In this document: positions 45,304-53,252 of the stretch, one piece after another
Layout: each line of letters opens with the position of its first letter
Numbering within the stretch: position 1 is the stretch's first letter
Assembly (NCBI RefSeq): GCF_000454065.1
Contig: NZ_KE695650.1
Span: 413,796 to 477,795, forward strand
DNA length: 64,000 nucleotides
DNA from: Brevibacillus thermoruber 423
Lineage (GTDB): Bacteria; Bacillota; Bacilli; Brevibacillales; Brevibacillaceae
Direction: 5' to 3'
The notes under the pieces: model-generated
The model's database searches: none
Seen by the model: the letters and a program-made list of their open reading frames with translations, nothing else
What the model was told of the DNA's origin: nothing
Made by a program: the position numbers and the translations under genes

Positions 45304-46350
45304 TCACGTCAACGCCGTGATCCACTCCAATCCTTCCTCGACCAGGCGCAGCGAGCGCAGATACGCCTCGCTGTCCAGCGTCGGCAGGTCCTCCTCGTCT
45401 TCCAACGCCTCCTGCCACTTCTCGTCCCGGTACCAGTCCACGCCGTCAGCCGGGGCATGCTCCACATCCGGCCAGACGGCGCTCAGCGCAGGGCTGTACA
45501 GCTTGGGGCGGCCCGGCTGCAGGTCGGCGCCGTCGATGCGCGGCCGGTAGACGTTTTCCGCGGCTTCTCCGTGAGGTTTGGGCGAAAACAGGTGGGGCCA
45601 GTAATCGGAGCGCGATCCCGTATGCGGAATGCGGGTCGCCCACCTGACAATCGCTTCGTGCCGCCGGGCATCGGCGAAAAGGAGCCGGTACAGCGTCTTG
45701 CCCACGGAGATGCGCTGCCGGACGGAGGGAAAGTTGTGCACCGCGATGCCGACAACGCTGAGCCGCCGGTCGGCGGGATGGGCCTTGTAGGGAAACAGCA
45801 CCTGGTTGAGCGAGAGGACGGATTGCGCCAAAAACGCGAGATTGGCGAAAACCTGCTCCCGGGCAAACGGCTTGCGCACCACGCGCTGTTCGATGTACTG
45901 CTGTTCGTTGACGATCAGGGCACGGGTCAGCCGTACGCTGTCCTGCTCCGCCAGAAACTCGCGCCACACCGGCTGCATGAAGCGGGAGACGCCGAGGCGG
46001 GGCAGGAGGGGGGTCAAATCCGTTCCGGTCCGCTTCATCTCCGCAAAGAGCAGCAGTTGGGCGTAGGCGTCGTGAAAAATCAACCAGTTGCTTCGCTCCA
46101 AAAACCAGAAAAACGCGCGGATGTCCTGCTCGTCCATCAGGCGGGGGAGCCATTCGCCGCGGAGGTCGGTCATGCTCCAGCCGCTGTTGCGGGAGACCAG
46201 GTGGGCAAGCAGGGCCCAGTGCACTTCCGGGTGCTCGCGGTAAAATGCGAGGTAGGCGGCCGTGCGGCTCACGTTGTTGCGGTTGGCTGCCGCCGTCCGA
46301 CGACGGATGTTGGCGACCAGCGACATGTCGTGCGTGATGAGGGAAGACAT
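45304..46350 (-). CDS. DUF2515 family protein
   Basis: The 348-residue protein matches DUF2515 (B. subtilis YppC): ITHDMSLVANIRRRTAAANR with NVSRTAAYLAFYREHPEVHW, and ALLAHLVSRNSGWSMTDLRG are the conserved N-terminal strings. It is cytoplasmic and helix-rich with an Arg-rich N terminus. Function is unknown. The ATG has AAGGAGCG upstream. It heads a two-gene unit with the glycosidase-like protein and probably follows the 46-residue protein. Confidence 0.8.
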   Translation of the reverse strand: MSSLITHDMSLVANIRRRTAAANRNNVSRTAAYLAFYREHPEVHWALLAHLVSRNSGWSMTDLRGEWLPRLMDEQDIRAFFWFLERSNWLIFHDAYAQLLLFAEMKRTGTDLTPLLPRLGVSRFMQPVWREFLAEQDSVRLTRALIVNEQQYIEQRVVRKPFAREQVFANLAFLAQSVLSLNQVLFPYKAHPADRRLSVVGIAVHNFPSVRQRISVGKTLYRLLFADARRHEAIVRWATRIPHTGSRSDYWPHLFSPKPHGEAAENVYRPRIDGADLQPGRPKLYSPALSAVWPDVEHAPADGVDWYRDEKWQEALEDEEDLPTLDSEAYLRSLRLVEEGLEWITALT

Positions 46351-46425
46351 GGAGTCACGCTCCTTGTGCAGTGGTTTTCGGCTTGTGCGTGAAAAAAGCA
46401 GGTCTCTGGCGACCCGCTTCTCGCT

Positions 46426-46566
46426 TCATCCAATCATTTCCAGAACGAGAAGCCTCATCTGCAGCCTCTCCTGGGCTTCTTCCCACGTGTTTCCGCAAAT
46501 GATGACCAGTTCCGATTGGTATTCCGCTTCTGCGACGAAGATGCCGTCTCGTTCGTAAATGCGCAT
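46426..46566 (-). CDS. Small hypothetical protein, 46 residues
   Basis: I do not recognise this protein. It reads MRIYERDGIFVAEAEYQSEL, then VIICGNTWEEAQERLQMRLL, with a beta hairpin followed by a helix, like small DUF-type or HicB-like beta-alpha proteins. AAGGAAAGGACG lies before the ATG on the minus strand. It precedes the DUF2515 gene by about 75 bases. Confidence 0.65.
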   Translation of the reverse strand: MRIYERDGIFVAEAEYQSELVIICGNTWEEAQERLQMRLLVLEMIG

Positions 46567-46669
46567 GTTTGATCGTCCTTTCCTTGCTGCCTTTCAACCA
46601 TTGTATGCTATGATGGGAGAGATGATGCATCCAAAACGGACAAGGCGGACAAGAAATGGAGGAACATGC

Positions 46670-46990
46670 ATGCGAGTGACTTTGACGGATGCGGCCCGCT
46701 CCGTCCTCGCCGCGCTGGCCAACGAACGCCGGCAGGCGCTGCGAATCAACGGGGAACTGGTGGGAGGCTGCGGCATGACGGTGGAATACGGACTGTTTTG
46801 GGACGAACCGATGAGCGGCGATCGGGTGCTGGAGGAAGAGGGGATGACCCTGTTGGTGGACAAGGAAACCGAGACCTATGTCGGAGCGGAGGAACTGGTC
46901 ATCGATTACCGGGAGCAACAGGGCTTTCGGCTGGTGACGCCGCAGGAGATCCTCGCCTACGGCTTGCAGGTCAAGGAGCGGTGGAGCTGA
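46670..46990 (+). CDS. IscA/HesB-like protein (YqkB-like)
   Basis: The 106-residue protein follows the HesB/IscA pattern (MRVTLTDAARSVLAALANE to LLVDKETETYVG and LVIDYREQQGFRLVTP) and resembles B. subtilis YqkB. Only one cysteine occurs (in GGCGMTVEYG); the C-terminal CxC pair of IscA is replaced, so a classic cluster site is missing. It may bind something other than an Fe-S cluster. The ATG at 46670 has ATGGAGGAAC upstream. Confidence 0.75.
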   Translation: MRVTLTDAARSVLAALANERRQALRINGELVGGCGMTVEYGLFWDEPMSGDRVLEEEGMTLLVDKETETYVGAEELVIDYREQQGFRLVTPQEILAYGLQVKERWS

Positions 46991-46999
46991 CGCCGCCGC

Positions 47000-47449
47000 T
47001 CATTTGGGGAGAAATTGCAGGAGAAAGGCGAGCATGCCGGCCGCGATGAGCGGTCCGACCGGGACGCCGCGGAAAAAGGTGACGCCGATGATCGTTCCGA
47101 GCAAAATGCCGGTGACGACCAGCGGATTTTGCGTCATCAAGGCGGCCCCTTTCCCGCCCAGATAGGCGACAAAAATGCCGATCAGGACGGCGAGAACGGA
47201 CTGCCAGTGGGTAAAGATGGAAAGAATCGTGTCGGGGAGGATCTTGCCGCTGGCCAGGGGCGAAAGCACCCCGATGGTTAACACGACAATGCCGATCTGC
47301 AGGCCGTACTGTTCCAAAAAGGGGAACGTCCGCTCCAGGTGGAGCAGGCGGATGAGCAGCAAAATCGCCACCGCGATGGAGACGGCCGGATTGTTGCCGA
47401 TGATGCCCAGCGCCAGAAGCGCGAGCAGGACAAGATTGACGACATCCAT
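47000..47449 (-). CDS. DUF441 family membrane protein
   Basis: The 149-residue protein has four or five hydrophobic helices and matches DUF441 (YtwI): LLALLALGIIGNNPAVSIAV, RLLHLERTFPFLEQYGLQIG and GTIIGVTFFRGVPVGPLIAA. Function is unknown. The ATG has only a modest GTGAG site. It is transcribed as a single gene toward the IscA-like gene. Confidence 0.85.
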   Translation of the reverse strand: MDVVNLVLLALLALGIIGNNPAVSIAVAILLLIRLLHLERTFPFLEQYGLQIGIVVLTIGVLSPLASGKILPDTILSIFTHWQSVLAVLIGIFVAYLGGKGAALMTQNPLVVTGILLGTIIGVTFFRGVPVGPLIAAGMLAFLLQFLPK

Positions 47450-47591
47450 ATTGAGCCAGACTCACTTTCTTTTTTGCCCCTATTATATCCAAAGTGGGGG
47501 CAGCGTGTGGAAGATTTTTTCACAGATGAACACCGCGCGCCGGGCAGTCCCGTTGAAGGAACGGGCTGCTCTTCTGAAACGGTGTGCAGTG

Positions 47592-47625
47592 AAAAAGCCG
47601 GCTGCAGAGAAGCGCCGGCTTTTTG
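47592..47625. terminator. Bidirectional terminator
   Basis: AAAAAGCCGGC (47592-47602) pairs perfectly with GCCGGCTTTTT (47614-47624). It lies downstream of the DUF1811 gene on the minus strand. Confidence 0.88.
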
Positions 47626-47680
47626 ACGTTTGCGACAATGACAAGGACAACGGCCGCGATGTTCCCCCTGCTGCCGCAGC

Positions 47681-47989
47681 CTACACCCACGGCTCCAGCA
47701 TGCCGACGGGAAAGCCCGTGGGCTCCGGCGAACCGGGAAATTTGCCCCAGGCAAACACGCCGTTGAAGTATTCGATCGTAAACGGCTCGTCGTGGCCGAA
47801 GACCCGATAGGTACCGCCGATGCGGAACTCTCCGGTTCCGATGTAATACGATTTGGCCAGGAAAAATTTTTGCTGCAGGACGGCGTACTGCGACTCGTCA
47901 CCGGCCTGCTTCTTTTCTTCTGCCGCGAGGCGCAGCCGTTCCATCTCTTCCTGCAGTTCGGCAAGGGTCATTTGACTGTACAAGCGCAC
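47681..47989 (-). CDS. DUF1811 family protein (YfhH-like)
   Basis: The 102-residue protein matches YfhH/DUF1811: RLYSQMTLAELQEEMERLRL, then a helix, and GGTYRVFGHDEPFTIEYFNG followed by VFAWG. Members bind as a helical hairpin plus a small beta barrel; function is unknown, though B. subtilis yfhH sits with sporulation genes. GTG at 47989 has GGAAAGGAGGGG upstream. Confidence 0.85.
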   Translation of the reverse strand: MRLYSQMTLAELQEEMERLRLAAEEKKQAGDESQYAVLQQKFFLAKSYYIGTGEFRIGGTYRVFGHDEPFTIEYFNGVFAWGKFPGSPEPTGFPVGMLEPWV

Positions 47990-48140
47990 GGTGGCCCCCT
48001 CCTTTCCATCCCTTCCATTGTAACAGGAAACAGGGGAATCGGCCATGCGGCAGCGGAGATTCGACCAGGTACGGCCAGAGGAGGCAAGGCGGCCAGGGGA
48101 TGTCCGAAGCGGGCGCCAAGCGCAGTTGGCAGGGGCGCAT

Positions 48141-48372
48141 AAAAAATGGCACTCCCGCTGCAGGAGTGCCCAAGGGTTGGGGGCGATTGAGAAAAAAACC
48201 GATTGGCCGGGCGGAAGTCGTTTGCTCTCACTTCAAACGGCGCCGCCAAACGGTCAAGGTACGTCGCAGTAAGCATGACGAGATGGGTTCACGACCTATT
48301 CATGCGTACGGCGAGACATGCATGCCGAAAAAAGAATCGGAGCTTTTCTCAATGCGTTGAAAAAGTGCTTAC
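48141..48372 (-). ncRNA. Candidate structured non-coding RNA with terminator
   Basis: The 473-base gap 47990-48461 has no convincing gene. On the minus strand an extended -10 (TGCTATTCT, complement of 48379-48387) would start RNA near 48372. The RNA could form a long closing stem: ATTGAGAAAA (48353-48344) with TTTTCTCAAT (48195-48186), continued by CCGATT (48340-48335) with AATCGG (48204-48199). Inside are an arm at 48259-48309 (GTACG/CGTAC and CATGA/TCATG) and an arm at 48211-48246 (GCGG/CCGC and CGTTTG/CAAACG). A terminator follows: GGCACTCC/GGAGTGCC (48170-48148), then Ts. Layout and about 190-base size suggest a 6S-like RNA or a riboswitch-type leader; identity is open. Confidence 0.5.
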
Positions 48373-48439
48373 AGGTACAGAATAGCAGAAAAAAGTAAAC
48401 TCAAGATAAACAAAAAATAAAGTTATGTTAAAAGTGATG

Positions 48440-48460
48440 CAAAAACAGGCATCGCCTGCG
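48440..48460 (-). terminator. Intrinsic terminator of the SleB-like gene
   Basis: On the minus strand CAGGC (48458-48454) pairs with GCCTG (48450-48446) around a three-base loop, followed by TTTTTG. Confidence 0.7.
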
Positions 48461-48461
48461 A

Positions 48462-49088
48462 TCAGCGCGCAAAAACGTGGTTGGCGATCCGCACCGTTTG
48501 CGGTCTCGTTCGAATCCACTCGGACGTCGCCGTTTTCGGATTGTAAAAGTAGAGGGACCCGCGGGATGGATCCATCCCGTTAACGGCGTCCCGGACGGCC
48601 TTGCGCGCCGTGTCGTTCGTCTTCTGCGAAAGATGGCCGTCTTTTACCGGTGAAAAGGCGTTGGGTGTAAAGATGACCTCCCGTACCGTGTTGGGAAATT
48701 GGGGCGATTCCACTCGATTCAACACGACCGCCGCGATGGCCACTTGGCCTTCGTAGGGTTCTCCCCGGCCTTCCGCGTAAACGAGCCGGGCCAGCAATTC
48801 CATCTCGCGCTCGGTCAGTCTGATGCGCCCGCCTCTGGCGGCCGTGCGCCGCTCGTCACGGCTCGCCCGGATGGCGGGGCGCCGATCCTGTTGTCGGGGT
48901 TCAAGGGTTTGGGGAACGTCCGCCGCCCGTGCCACAGGCCCCTGCTGTCGAGGCTCGTTCTGGGCGGGCACGGTTTTTTTCGCCTGCGGTGCCGTTGCGC
49001 TTGTCGGCGTCACCAGCAGGCACACCAGCAGCAGCAGAAAGCTGCCGGAAAAGAAGAAAAAGCGCGTTCGCGCCTCTCGTTTCACCAC
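48462..49088 (-). CDS. SleB/CwlJ-like cell wall hydrolase
   Basis: The 208-residue protein has a basic N terminus and a signal-anchor (FFFFSGSFLLLLVCLLVTPT), a Pro/Gln/Arg-rich linker, and a Hydrolase_2 domain in the last about 125 residues: RLTEREMELLARLVYAEGRG, then EPYEGQVAIAAVVLNRVES and FTPNAFSPVKDG, the SleB fold with the catalytic Glu in AEGRGE. SleB is a lytic transglycosylase of spore cortex, but this copy lacks the N-terminal peptidoglycan-binding domain. The GTG at 49088 has AAAGGAGTGGTG upstream. Confidence 0.85.
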   Translation of the reverse strand: MVKREARTRFFFFSGSFLLLLVCLLVTPTSATAPQAKKTVPAQNEPRQQGPVARAADVPQTLEPRQQDRRPAIRASRDERRTAARGGRIRLTEREMELLARLVYAEGRGEPYEGQVAIAAVVLNRVESPQFPNTVREVIFTPNAFSPVKDGHLSQKTNDTARKAVRDAVNGMDPSRGSLYFYNPKTATSEWIRTRPQTVRIANHVFAR

Positions 49089-49283
49089 GAAGACACCACT
49101 CCTTTCGCTCTTTGCTTGCGGTCGCGGAAGCGAATCGGGGTCATTTGCAAGTCTATCGGTGAAACAGGAGCGGTTCAAGAGGGAATGGATTCCATGCCTA
49201 CGTGACCGCGCAGCCGGACCGCCGCGCGCATGGGGTAAATATGAGCGGGCGGAACCGGAGCGAAGACGGGTTCCGGTCAAGAG

Positions 49284-49318
49284 AAAACGGCGCCGCTCGA
49301 GAGACTGGCGCCGTTTGC
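49284..49318 (-). terminator. Intrinsic terminator of the cyclophilin gene
   Basis: AAACGGCGCC (49285-49294) pairs perfectly with GGCGCCGTTT (49307-49316); a TTTTCTC tract follows on the minus strand. Confidence 0.85.
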
Positions 49319-49323
49319 TCCGC

Positions 49324-50016
49324 TTATTTTTCCTGAATGGTGATGGTTTTGATTTTGATCGGCTCGACCGGCATGCTCGCTTCGCCCGTAAGCGGGTTGT
49401 TTTTGACCTTGACGGCGGCGATTTTTTGCACGACGTCCATGCCGGCGACCACCTTGCCGAAGATGGTGAAGTTCGGGTAGTTTTTCAGGTTCTTCACATC
49501 ATCGCCGGAACCGATAAAGAACTGGCTGCCGTTGGTGTTGGCACCGGCGTTGGCCATGGCGACGACGCCCGGTTCGTAGGTGTGGCCGTTGTTCAGCTCG
49601 TCTTCAAAGTTGTAGCCCGGGCCGCCGGTTCCGTTGCCCAGCGGATCGCCTGTCTGGATCATGAAATTCTTGATCACGCGGTGGAACGTCAAGCCGTCAT
49701 AAAACTTGTCCTTTGCCAAAAAGACGAAATTGTTCACCGTTACGGGCGCGTCTTTGGCAAACAGCTCCACCGTGATGTCGCCCATCGTCGTGGAGATGAT
49801 CGCCTGGTATTTCTTGTTTTTGTCAATCTGCATGGCCGGAGGTTTGGCGTACTTTTTCTCGCCCGTCGGCCCCGGCGGCTGCGCCGGTTCCTTCGATACT
49901 TCCTTGGCAGGCGGCTTCGGTTGAGGGGGCGCCGTTTCACTGCTTCCGCCGGAACATCCCGCAATCAATGCGGCTGCTGTCAGACATGCGAAGAGGGTGG
50001 TAAACAGTCGTTTCAT
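49324..50016 (-). CDS. Lipoprotein cyclophilin-type peptidyl-prolyl isomerase
   Basis: The 230-residue protein has a lipoprotein signal peptide with lipobox LIAGC, so it is anchored outside the membrane, then a Pro-rich spacer and a cyclophilin domain: [56 protein letters not shown] and NGSQFFIGS. Cyclophilins isomerise Xaa-Pro bonds. The ATG at 50016 has AAGGAAGG seven bases upstream; the GTG at 50025 abuts it. It is a single-gene unit. Confidence 0.93.
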   Translation of the reverse strand: MKRLFTTLFACLTAAALIAGCSGGSSETAPPQPKPPAKEVSKEPAQPPGPTGEKKYAKPPAMQIDKNKKYQAIISTTMGDITVELFAKDAPVTVNNFVFLAKDKFYDGLTFHRVIKNFMIQTGDPLGNGTGGPGYNFEDELNNGHTYEPGVVAMANAGANTNGSQFFIGSGDDVKNLKNYPNFTIFGKVVAGMDVVQKIAAVKVKNNPLTGEASMPVEPIKIKTITIQEK

Positions 50017-50159
50017 GTTGTGCACCTTCCTTTCCTGCTTGTCCTGATAAGGGGACGCACAGGATTATAGCACAAACATGCAGGAGAACGCCAATAGGGT
50101 GGTCGGAACGGCCAACCCGTGATAGAATGTTAGAAAAGTTGACGCTGGAGGGATTTCTG

Positions 50160-51308
50160 GTGGGCGAGCGCTTCGAGACGAGAACAGTACATATCGGCCA
50201 CAAGCCGCTTCGGCAGGTGGCCAGCAAGTCTACCCCCATCTATCAAACGTCCGTGTTTGCCTTTTCCGGGCTGGAGGATGTGGAACGATACTACGCAGGG
50301 GAAGGAGAGTACCTGTACACCCGCAACGGCAACCCGAATCAAGCGGAACTGGCGCTGGCTGTTGCCCGGCTGGAACAGGCGGAGGCCGGCGTCAGCGCCG
50401 CGTCCGGCATGGGAGCGATCATGGCCGGCCTGCTCGCCGTATTGGGCCCGGGGGACCACGTGCTCGCCTCCCATGAACTGTACGGCGGAACCTATGCGCT
50501 TCTGCACAAGGAACTGTCCCGGTTCGGGATCGAACTGGAGTGCGTTGACCTGCGCCAGCGTTCTTCGCTTGCGCCCCATGTCCGGCCGCAGACAAAGCTC
50601 CTTTTCATGGAGACGATTACCAACCCGCTGCTGTCGGTGCCGGATCTGCCGTACTGGATCGGCGAAGCAAAACAGTACGGCCTCGCCGTCATGGTGGACA
50701 ACACGTTTGCCACCCCGTACCTGGTCCGGCCGATCCAACTGGGGGCCGATCTGGTGGTGCACAGCGCGACGAAGTACATCGGCGGCCACAGCGACGTCAC
50801 GGCGGGCGTCCTGGTCGGCCGGCGGGACCTGGTCGGCAGGGCCTCGGAAATCGTGGTCAACTACGGCGCGTCTCTCAGCCCGTTTGAAGCGTGGCTGACC
50901 GCCCGCGGGCTGAAGACGTTGGCCCTGCGCATGGAGCGGCAGTGCGACAACGCGAGCGAAGTGGCCCGGTTTTTGCGGAACCATTCCGCCGTCAAGCGCA
51001 CCTATTACCCGGACCCGGCTTCCACTTCGTTTTTTCACCGCGGCAAGCAAGGGGCGATGATCTCGTTCTGCCTGGCGGACGAAGAAAAGGTGTACGACTT
51101 CTTCCGCGCCCTCGACTGGATCAAACTGGCCCCGTCCCTGGCGGGTGTGGAGACCAGCGTGTCCCATCCCGTCACCACCTCACACCGCGCATTGACGGAG
51201 GAACAGCGGCGGGAAGCCGGGATTACCCAGGGGCTGATTCGCCTCTCCGTCGGCATTGAGGCGGTGGAGGACATCATCGCGGAACTGGACCGGGCGCTTC
51301 GGTCCTGA
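50160..51308 (+). CDS. Trans-sulfuration PLP enzyme (cystathionine gamma-synthase/lyase family)
   Basis: The 382-residue protein is a Cys/Met metabolism PLP enzyme: ETRTVHIGHKPLRQVASKST, SASGMGAIMAGLLAVLGPGD, NPLLSVPDLPYWIGEAKQYG, VDNTFATPYLVRPIQLGADL and SATKYIGGHSDVTAG, which contains the PLP lysine. Whether it is gamma-synthase, gamma-lyase, beta-lyase or methionine gamma-lyase cannot be decided by eye. GTG 50160 has GGAGGGA six bases upstream. Its own terminator is not clear unless it is the hairpin at 51401-51455. Confidence 0.9.
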   Translation: MGERFETRTVHIGHKPLRQVASKSTPIYQTSVFAFSGLEDVERYYAGEGEYLYTRNGNPNQAELALAVARLEQAEAGVSAASGMGAIMAGLLAVLGPGDHVLASHELYGGTYALLHKELSRFGIELECVDLRQRSSLAPHVRPQTKLLFMETITNPLLSVPDLPYWIGEAKQYGLAVMVDNTFATPYLVRPIQLGADLVVHSATKYIGGHSDVTAGVLVGRRDLVGRASEIVVNYGASLSPFEAWLTARGLKTLALRMERQCDNASEVARFLRNHSAVKRTYYPDPASTSFFHRGKQGAMISFCLADEEKVYDFFRALDWIKLAPSLAGVETSVSHPVTTSHRALTEEQRREAGITQGLIRLSVGIEAVEDIIAELDRALRS

Positions 51309-51356
51309 GACGACAGTCGCAGCCTTGCGTAACTCGAAAAATTTTTTTGCCAGTCT

Positions 51357-51385
51357 TGTGACTTTTTTCCGCCTCCATACGTAAT
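51357..51385 (+). promoter_or_regulatory. ECF-type promoter upstream of the sigma operon
   Basis: TGTGAC (51357-51362) followed by a T tract and CGTAAT (51380-51385) with a 17-base spacer resembles ECF promoters of the TGTAAC/CGTA type. It would allow the ECF sigma factor below to activate its own operon. Confidence 0.55.
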
Positions 51386-51400
51386 ACTTATTCGGAGTTA

Positions 51401-51457
51401 AAAAGCATCTGAATGAGGTCCGTTCACGGGAACGGCCGCTTTTACAGATGCTTTTTT
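51401..51457 (+). terminator. Terminator or attenuator between ECF promoter and sigma gene
   Basis: AAAAGCATCTG (51401-51411) pairs with CAGATGCTTTT (51445-51455), with an inner CCGTTC/GAACGG stem, then a T tract. It lies about 10 bases after the predicted start of the ECF promoter and 144 bases before the sigma gene. It may end the upstream PLP gene or attenuate the sigma operon. The rest of 51458-51600 is GC-rich with no clear promoter. Confidence 0.8.
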
Positions 51458-51600
51458 CCGCATCCGCAAGCGCTGACCGGGAAGGGGGCGCTTGCTTTCA
51501 CGTCAGAAAAGGGGAAGGCCTGCCCGCGTCGGGTGCGCTCGTGCCGTTCTCACAGCGGCGAGGGGCTGCCGGCGGATGCGGCGGGGTGGAGGAAATCACG

Positions 51601-52164
51601 ATGGCAATGGCGATGAAGCGTTCGGCGCGCCCGTCGTCAGACTCTTCGGCTGAGTATTACGAATCCCGCGATTTTACCGAGTTGTACGACGAGTACTTCG
51701 ACCGCGTCAACCGCTATTTGCGCTGCCGCGTGCAGAATCCGTGGGATGCCGACGATTTGACGACGACGGTGTTTTTAAAGGCGCTTGAAAAATTTGACCA
51801 ATACAGCAGAACCAGTCCGTTTGCTTCCTGGATCTTCCGCATCGCCCACAACACGTACGTCGATTTCATGCGGAAAAACCGGGAGTTTCCGGTCGATCAG
51901 GACAATCTGCTCGGCGGCGAACCGGACGATACATGGCAGCCGGAACGGCAGGCGCTGACCAACGAAGAGATTCGCCTGCTCCGAGACCGGCTGGAGAAGT
52001 TGACGCAGGATCAGCGTGACGTCTTGACCCTGCGTTATTTTGCCGATCTGAAAATCAGCCAGGTGGCGGAAGTGCTGGGCAAAACGGAATCGAGCGTAAA
52101 AATGATCTCCTATCGCGCTTTGCATCAGCTACAGAAGATGTACGAAGGGGGAGAGGGCGAATGA
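51601..52164 (+). CDS. ECF-type RNA polymerase sigma factor
   Basis: The 187-residue protein has sigma region 2 (FTELYDEYFDRVNRYLRCRV, NPWDADDLTTTVFLKALEKF, ASWIFRIAHNTYVDFMR) and region 4 (RLEKLTQDQRDVLTLRYFAD, LKISQVAEVLGKTESSVKMI) with a helix-turn-helix. It is a small ECF sigma factor. ATG 51601 has GGAGGAAATCACG upstream. Its stop overlaps the next ATG (ATGA), so it is coupled to the membrane protein that probably controls it. Confidence 0.93.
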   Translation: MAMAMKRSARPSSDSSAEYYESRDFTELYDEYFDRVNRYLRCRVQNPWDADDLTTTVFLKALEKFDQYSRTSPFASWIFRIAHNTYVDFMRKNREFPVDQDNLLGGEPDDTWQPERQALTNEEIRLLRDRLEKLTQDQRDVLTLRYFADLKISQVAEVLGKTESSVKMISYRALHQLQKMYEGGEGE

Positions 52165-53234
52165 GAGACGAGAAGCGCATCCCCACCGGCTGTTCCGAAG
52201 AGCATTCCGTAGCCCAACTGCTGGCCCATCTGCAGCAGCTTCGCCGGTCCGTGCCGGTGAACTACCACCTGAAAGCGGAGCTGAAAAAACAGCTTCTGCA
52301 GCGGATCAAGGAGCTGGACAAGGACCGGCAGCAAAGCCTGCTGGGACCGCGAACAGGCAAACTCCGCCGCGTCTGGAGCCTTACGGGCGGAGTCGTCCTG
52401 CTTGCGATCGCCGTCTGGTACGGCGTCTGGCCGCATGGTGTTCTGACGGTTCGGCAGCCGTCGCTGCTTGCCATGGAAGGACCGGCCAACCCCGAGCGGG
52501 TCGATCTGGATGCCGGCGGTTCGCGGATCGCGTATGTGACGGACAGTTCGACCATCCGCACGTTTGATCTGGACGAGCCGGCTGCCAAAGCGGACGTGTC
52601 ACTGCCGGTCGATCACGGCGATTTCACGTCACTGTCCTGGAGCAACCGGGCCGCCCGGCTGGCCGTGGTGGAGCAGCAGGGAGAGACGTCCCGCCTCTGG
52701 ATTGTGGACGTGCCCGACGACAAGCGGCCGGGCAGCAGCCGCTTGATCAAGGAGGAAGAGGGTGTTGCGTTTCACTCGCCCAGTTGGTCGCCCGCCGACG
52801 ACAGCATCGTTTATACGCGCACAAGCGACGGCGTGGAGGAAATATGGGTAAGCAGCATCGTCTCCATGCGGGATTGGAAGGTGGCGGAAGGCAGTCAGCC
52901 GGAGTGGTCGCCCGACGGACGCCTGCTTGCCTTTACAAAACAGGGCAGCGTGTTCGTGATGGAGATGCGCTCCGGTCGGACCACCCTCGTTGGCAGAGGC
53001 GGCTGGCCGTCCTGGAACGGTGAGGCGAGCCTGACGTTCACCACGCCGGAAGGCACCCTTGCGGAAGCGGAAGTGGACGTACAGCCGCCCGTGCTGCGGG
53101 AGATGCCGATCCGATCATGGGAGGGCGGCCGTCTGGTGCGCGCCCACTGGTCGGCTGACCGCGAGCACCTGCTGCTTGTCCAGGCTGGCGACGAGACGGA
53201 GAACACGTTTGTCGTCTCACTGGCGTCACGATAA
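52161..53234 (+). CDS. Single-pass membrane protein with beta-propeller, probable anti-sigma
   Basis: The 357-residue protein has about 70 cytoplasmic residues with helical, charged strings (PVNYHLKAELKKQLLQRIKE), one transmembrane segment (residues about 71-90) and an outer WD40/TolB-like propeller with repeated strings such as LSWSNRAARLAV, SWSPADDSIVY and EWSPDGRLLAFTK. Position right behind the ECF gene and the cytosolic stub suggest an anti-sigma factor that senses an outside signal. No ZAS zinc motif is seen, so this is inference. Confidence 0.7.
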   Translation: MRDEKRIPTGCSEEHSVAQLLAHLQQLRRSVPVNYHLKAELKKQLLQRIKELDKDRQQSLLGPRTGKLRRVWSLTGGVVLLAIAVWYGVWPHGVLTVRQPSLLAMEGPANPERVDLDAGGSRIAYVTDSSTIRTFDLDEPAAKADVSLPVDHGDFTSLSWSNRAARLAVVEQQGETSRLWIVDVPDDKRPGSSRLIKEEEGVAFHSPSWSPADDSIVYTRTSDGVEEIWVSSIVSMRDWKVAEGSQPEWSPDGRLLAFTKQGSVFVMEMRSGRTTLVGRGGWPSWNGEASLTFTTPEGTLAEAEVDVQPPVLREMPIRSWEGGRLVRAHWSADREHLLLVQAGDETENTFVVSLASR

Positions 53235-53252
53235 CGAGCGGAGGAGAAAGAG

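Noticed and set aside
48045..48360. Two plus-strand frames (75 and 86 codons)
   Set aside because: They lack ribosome binding sites and family likeness, and they run through the hairpins of the candidate RNA and its terminator.
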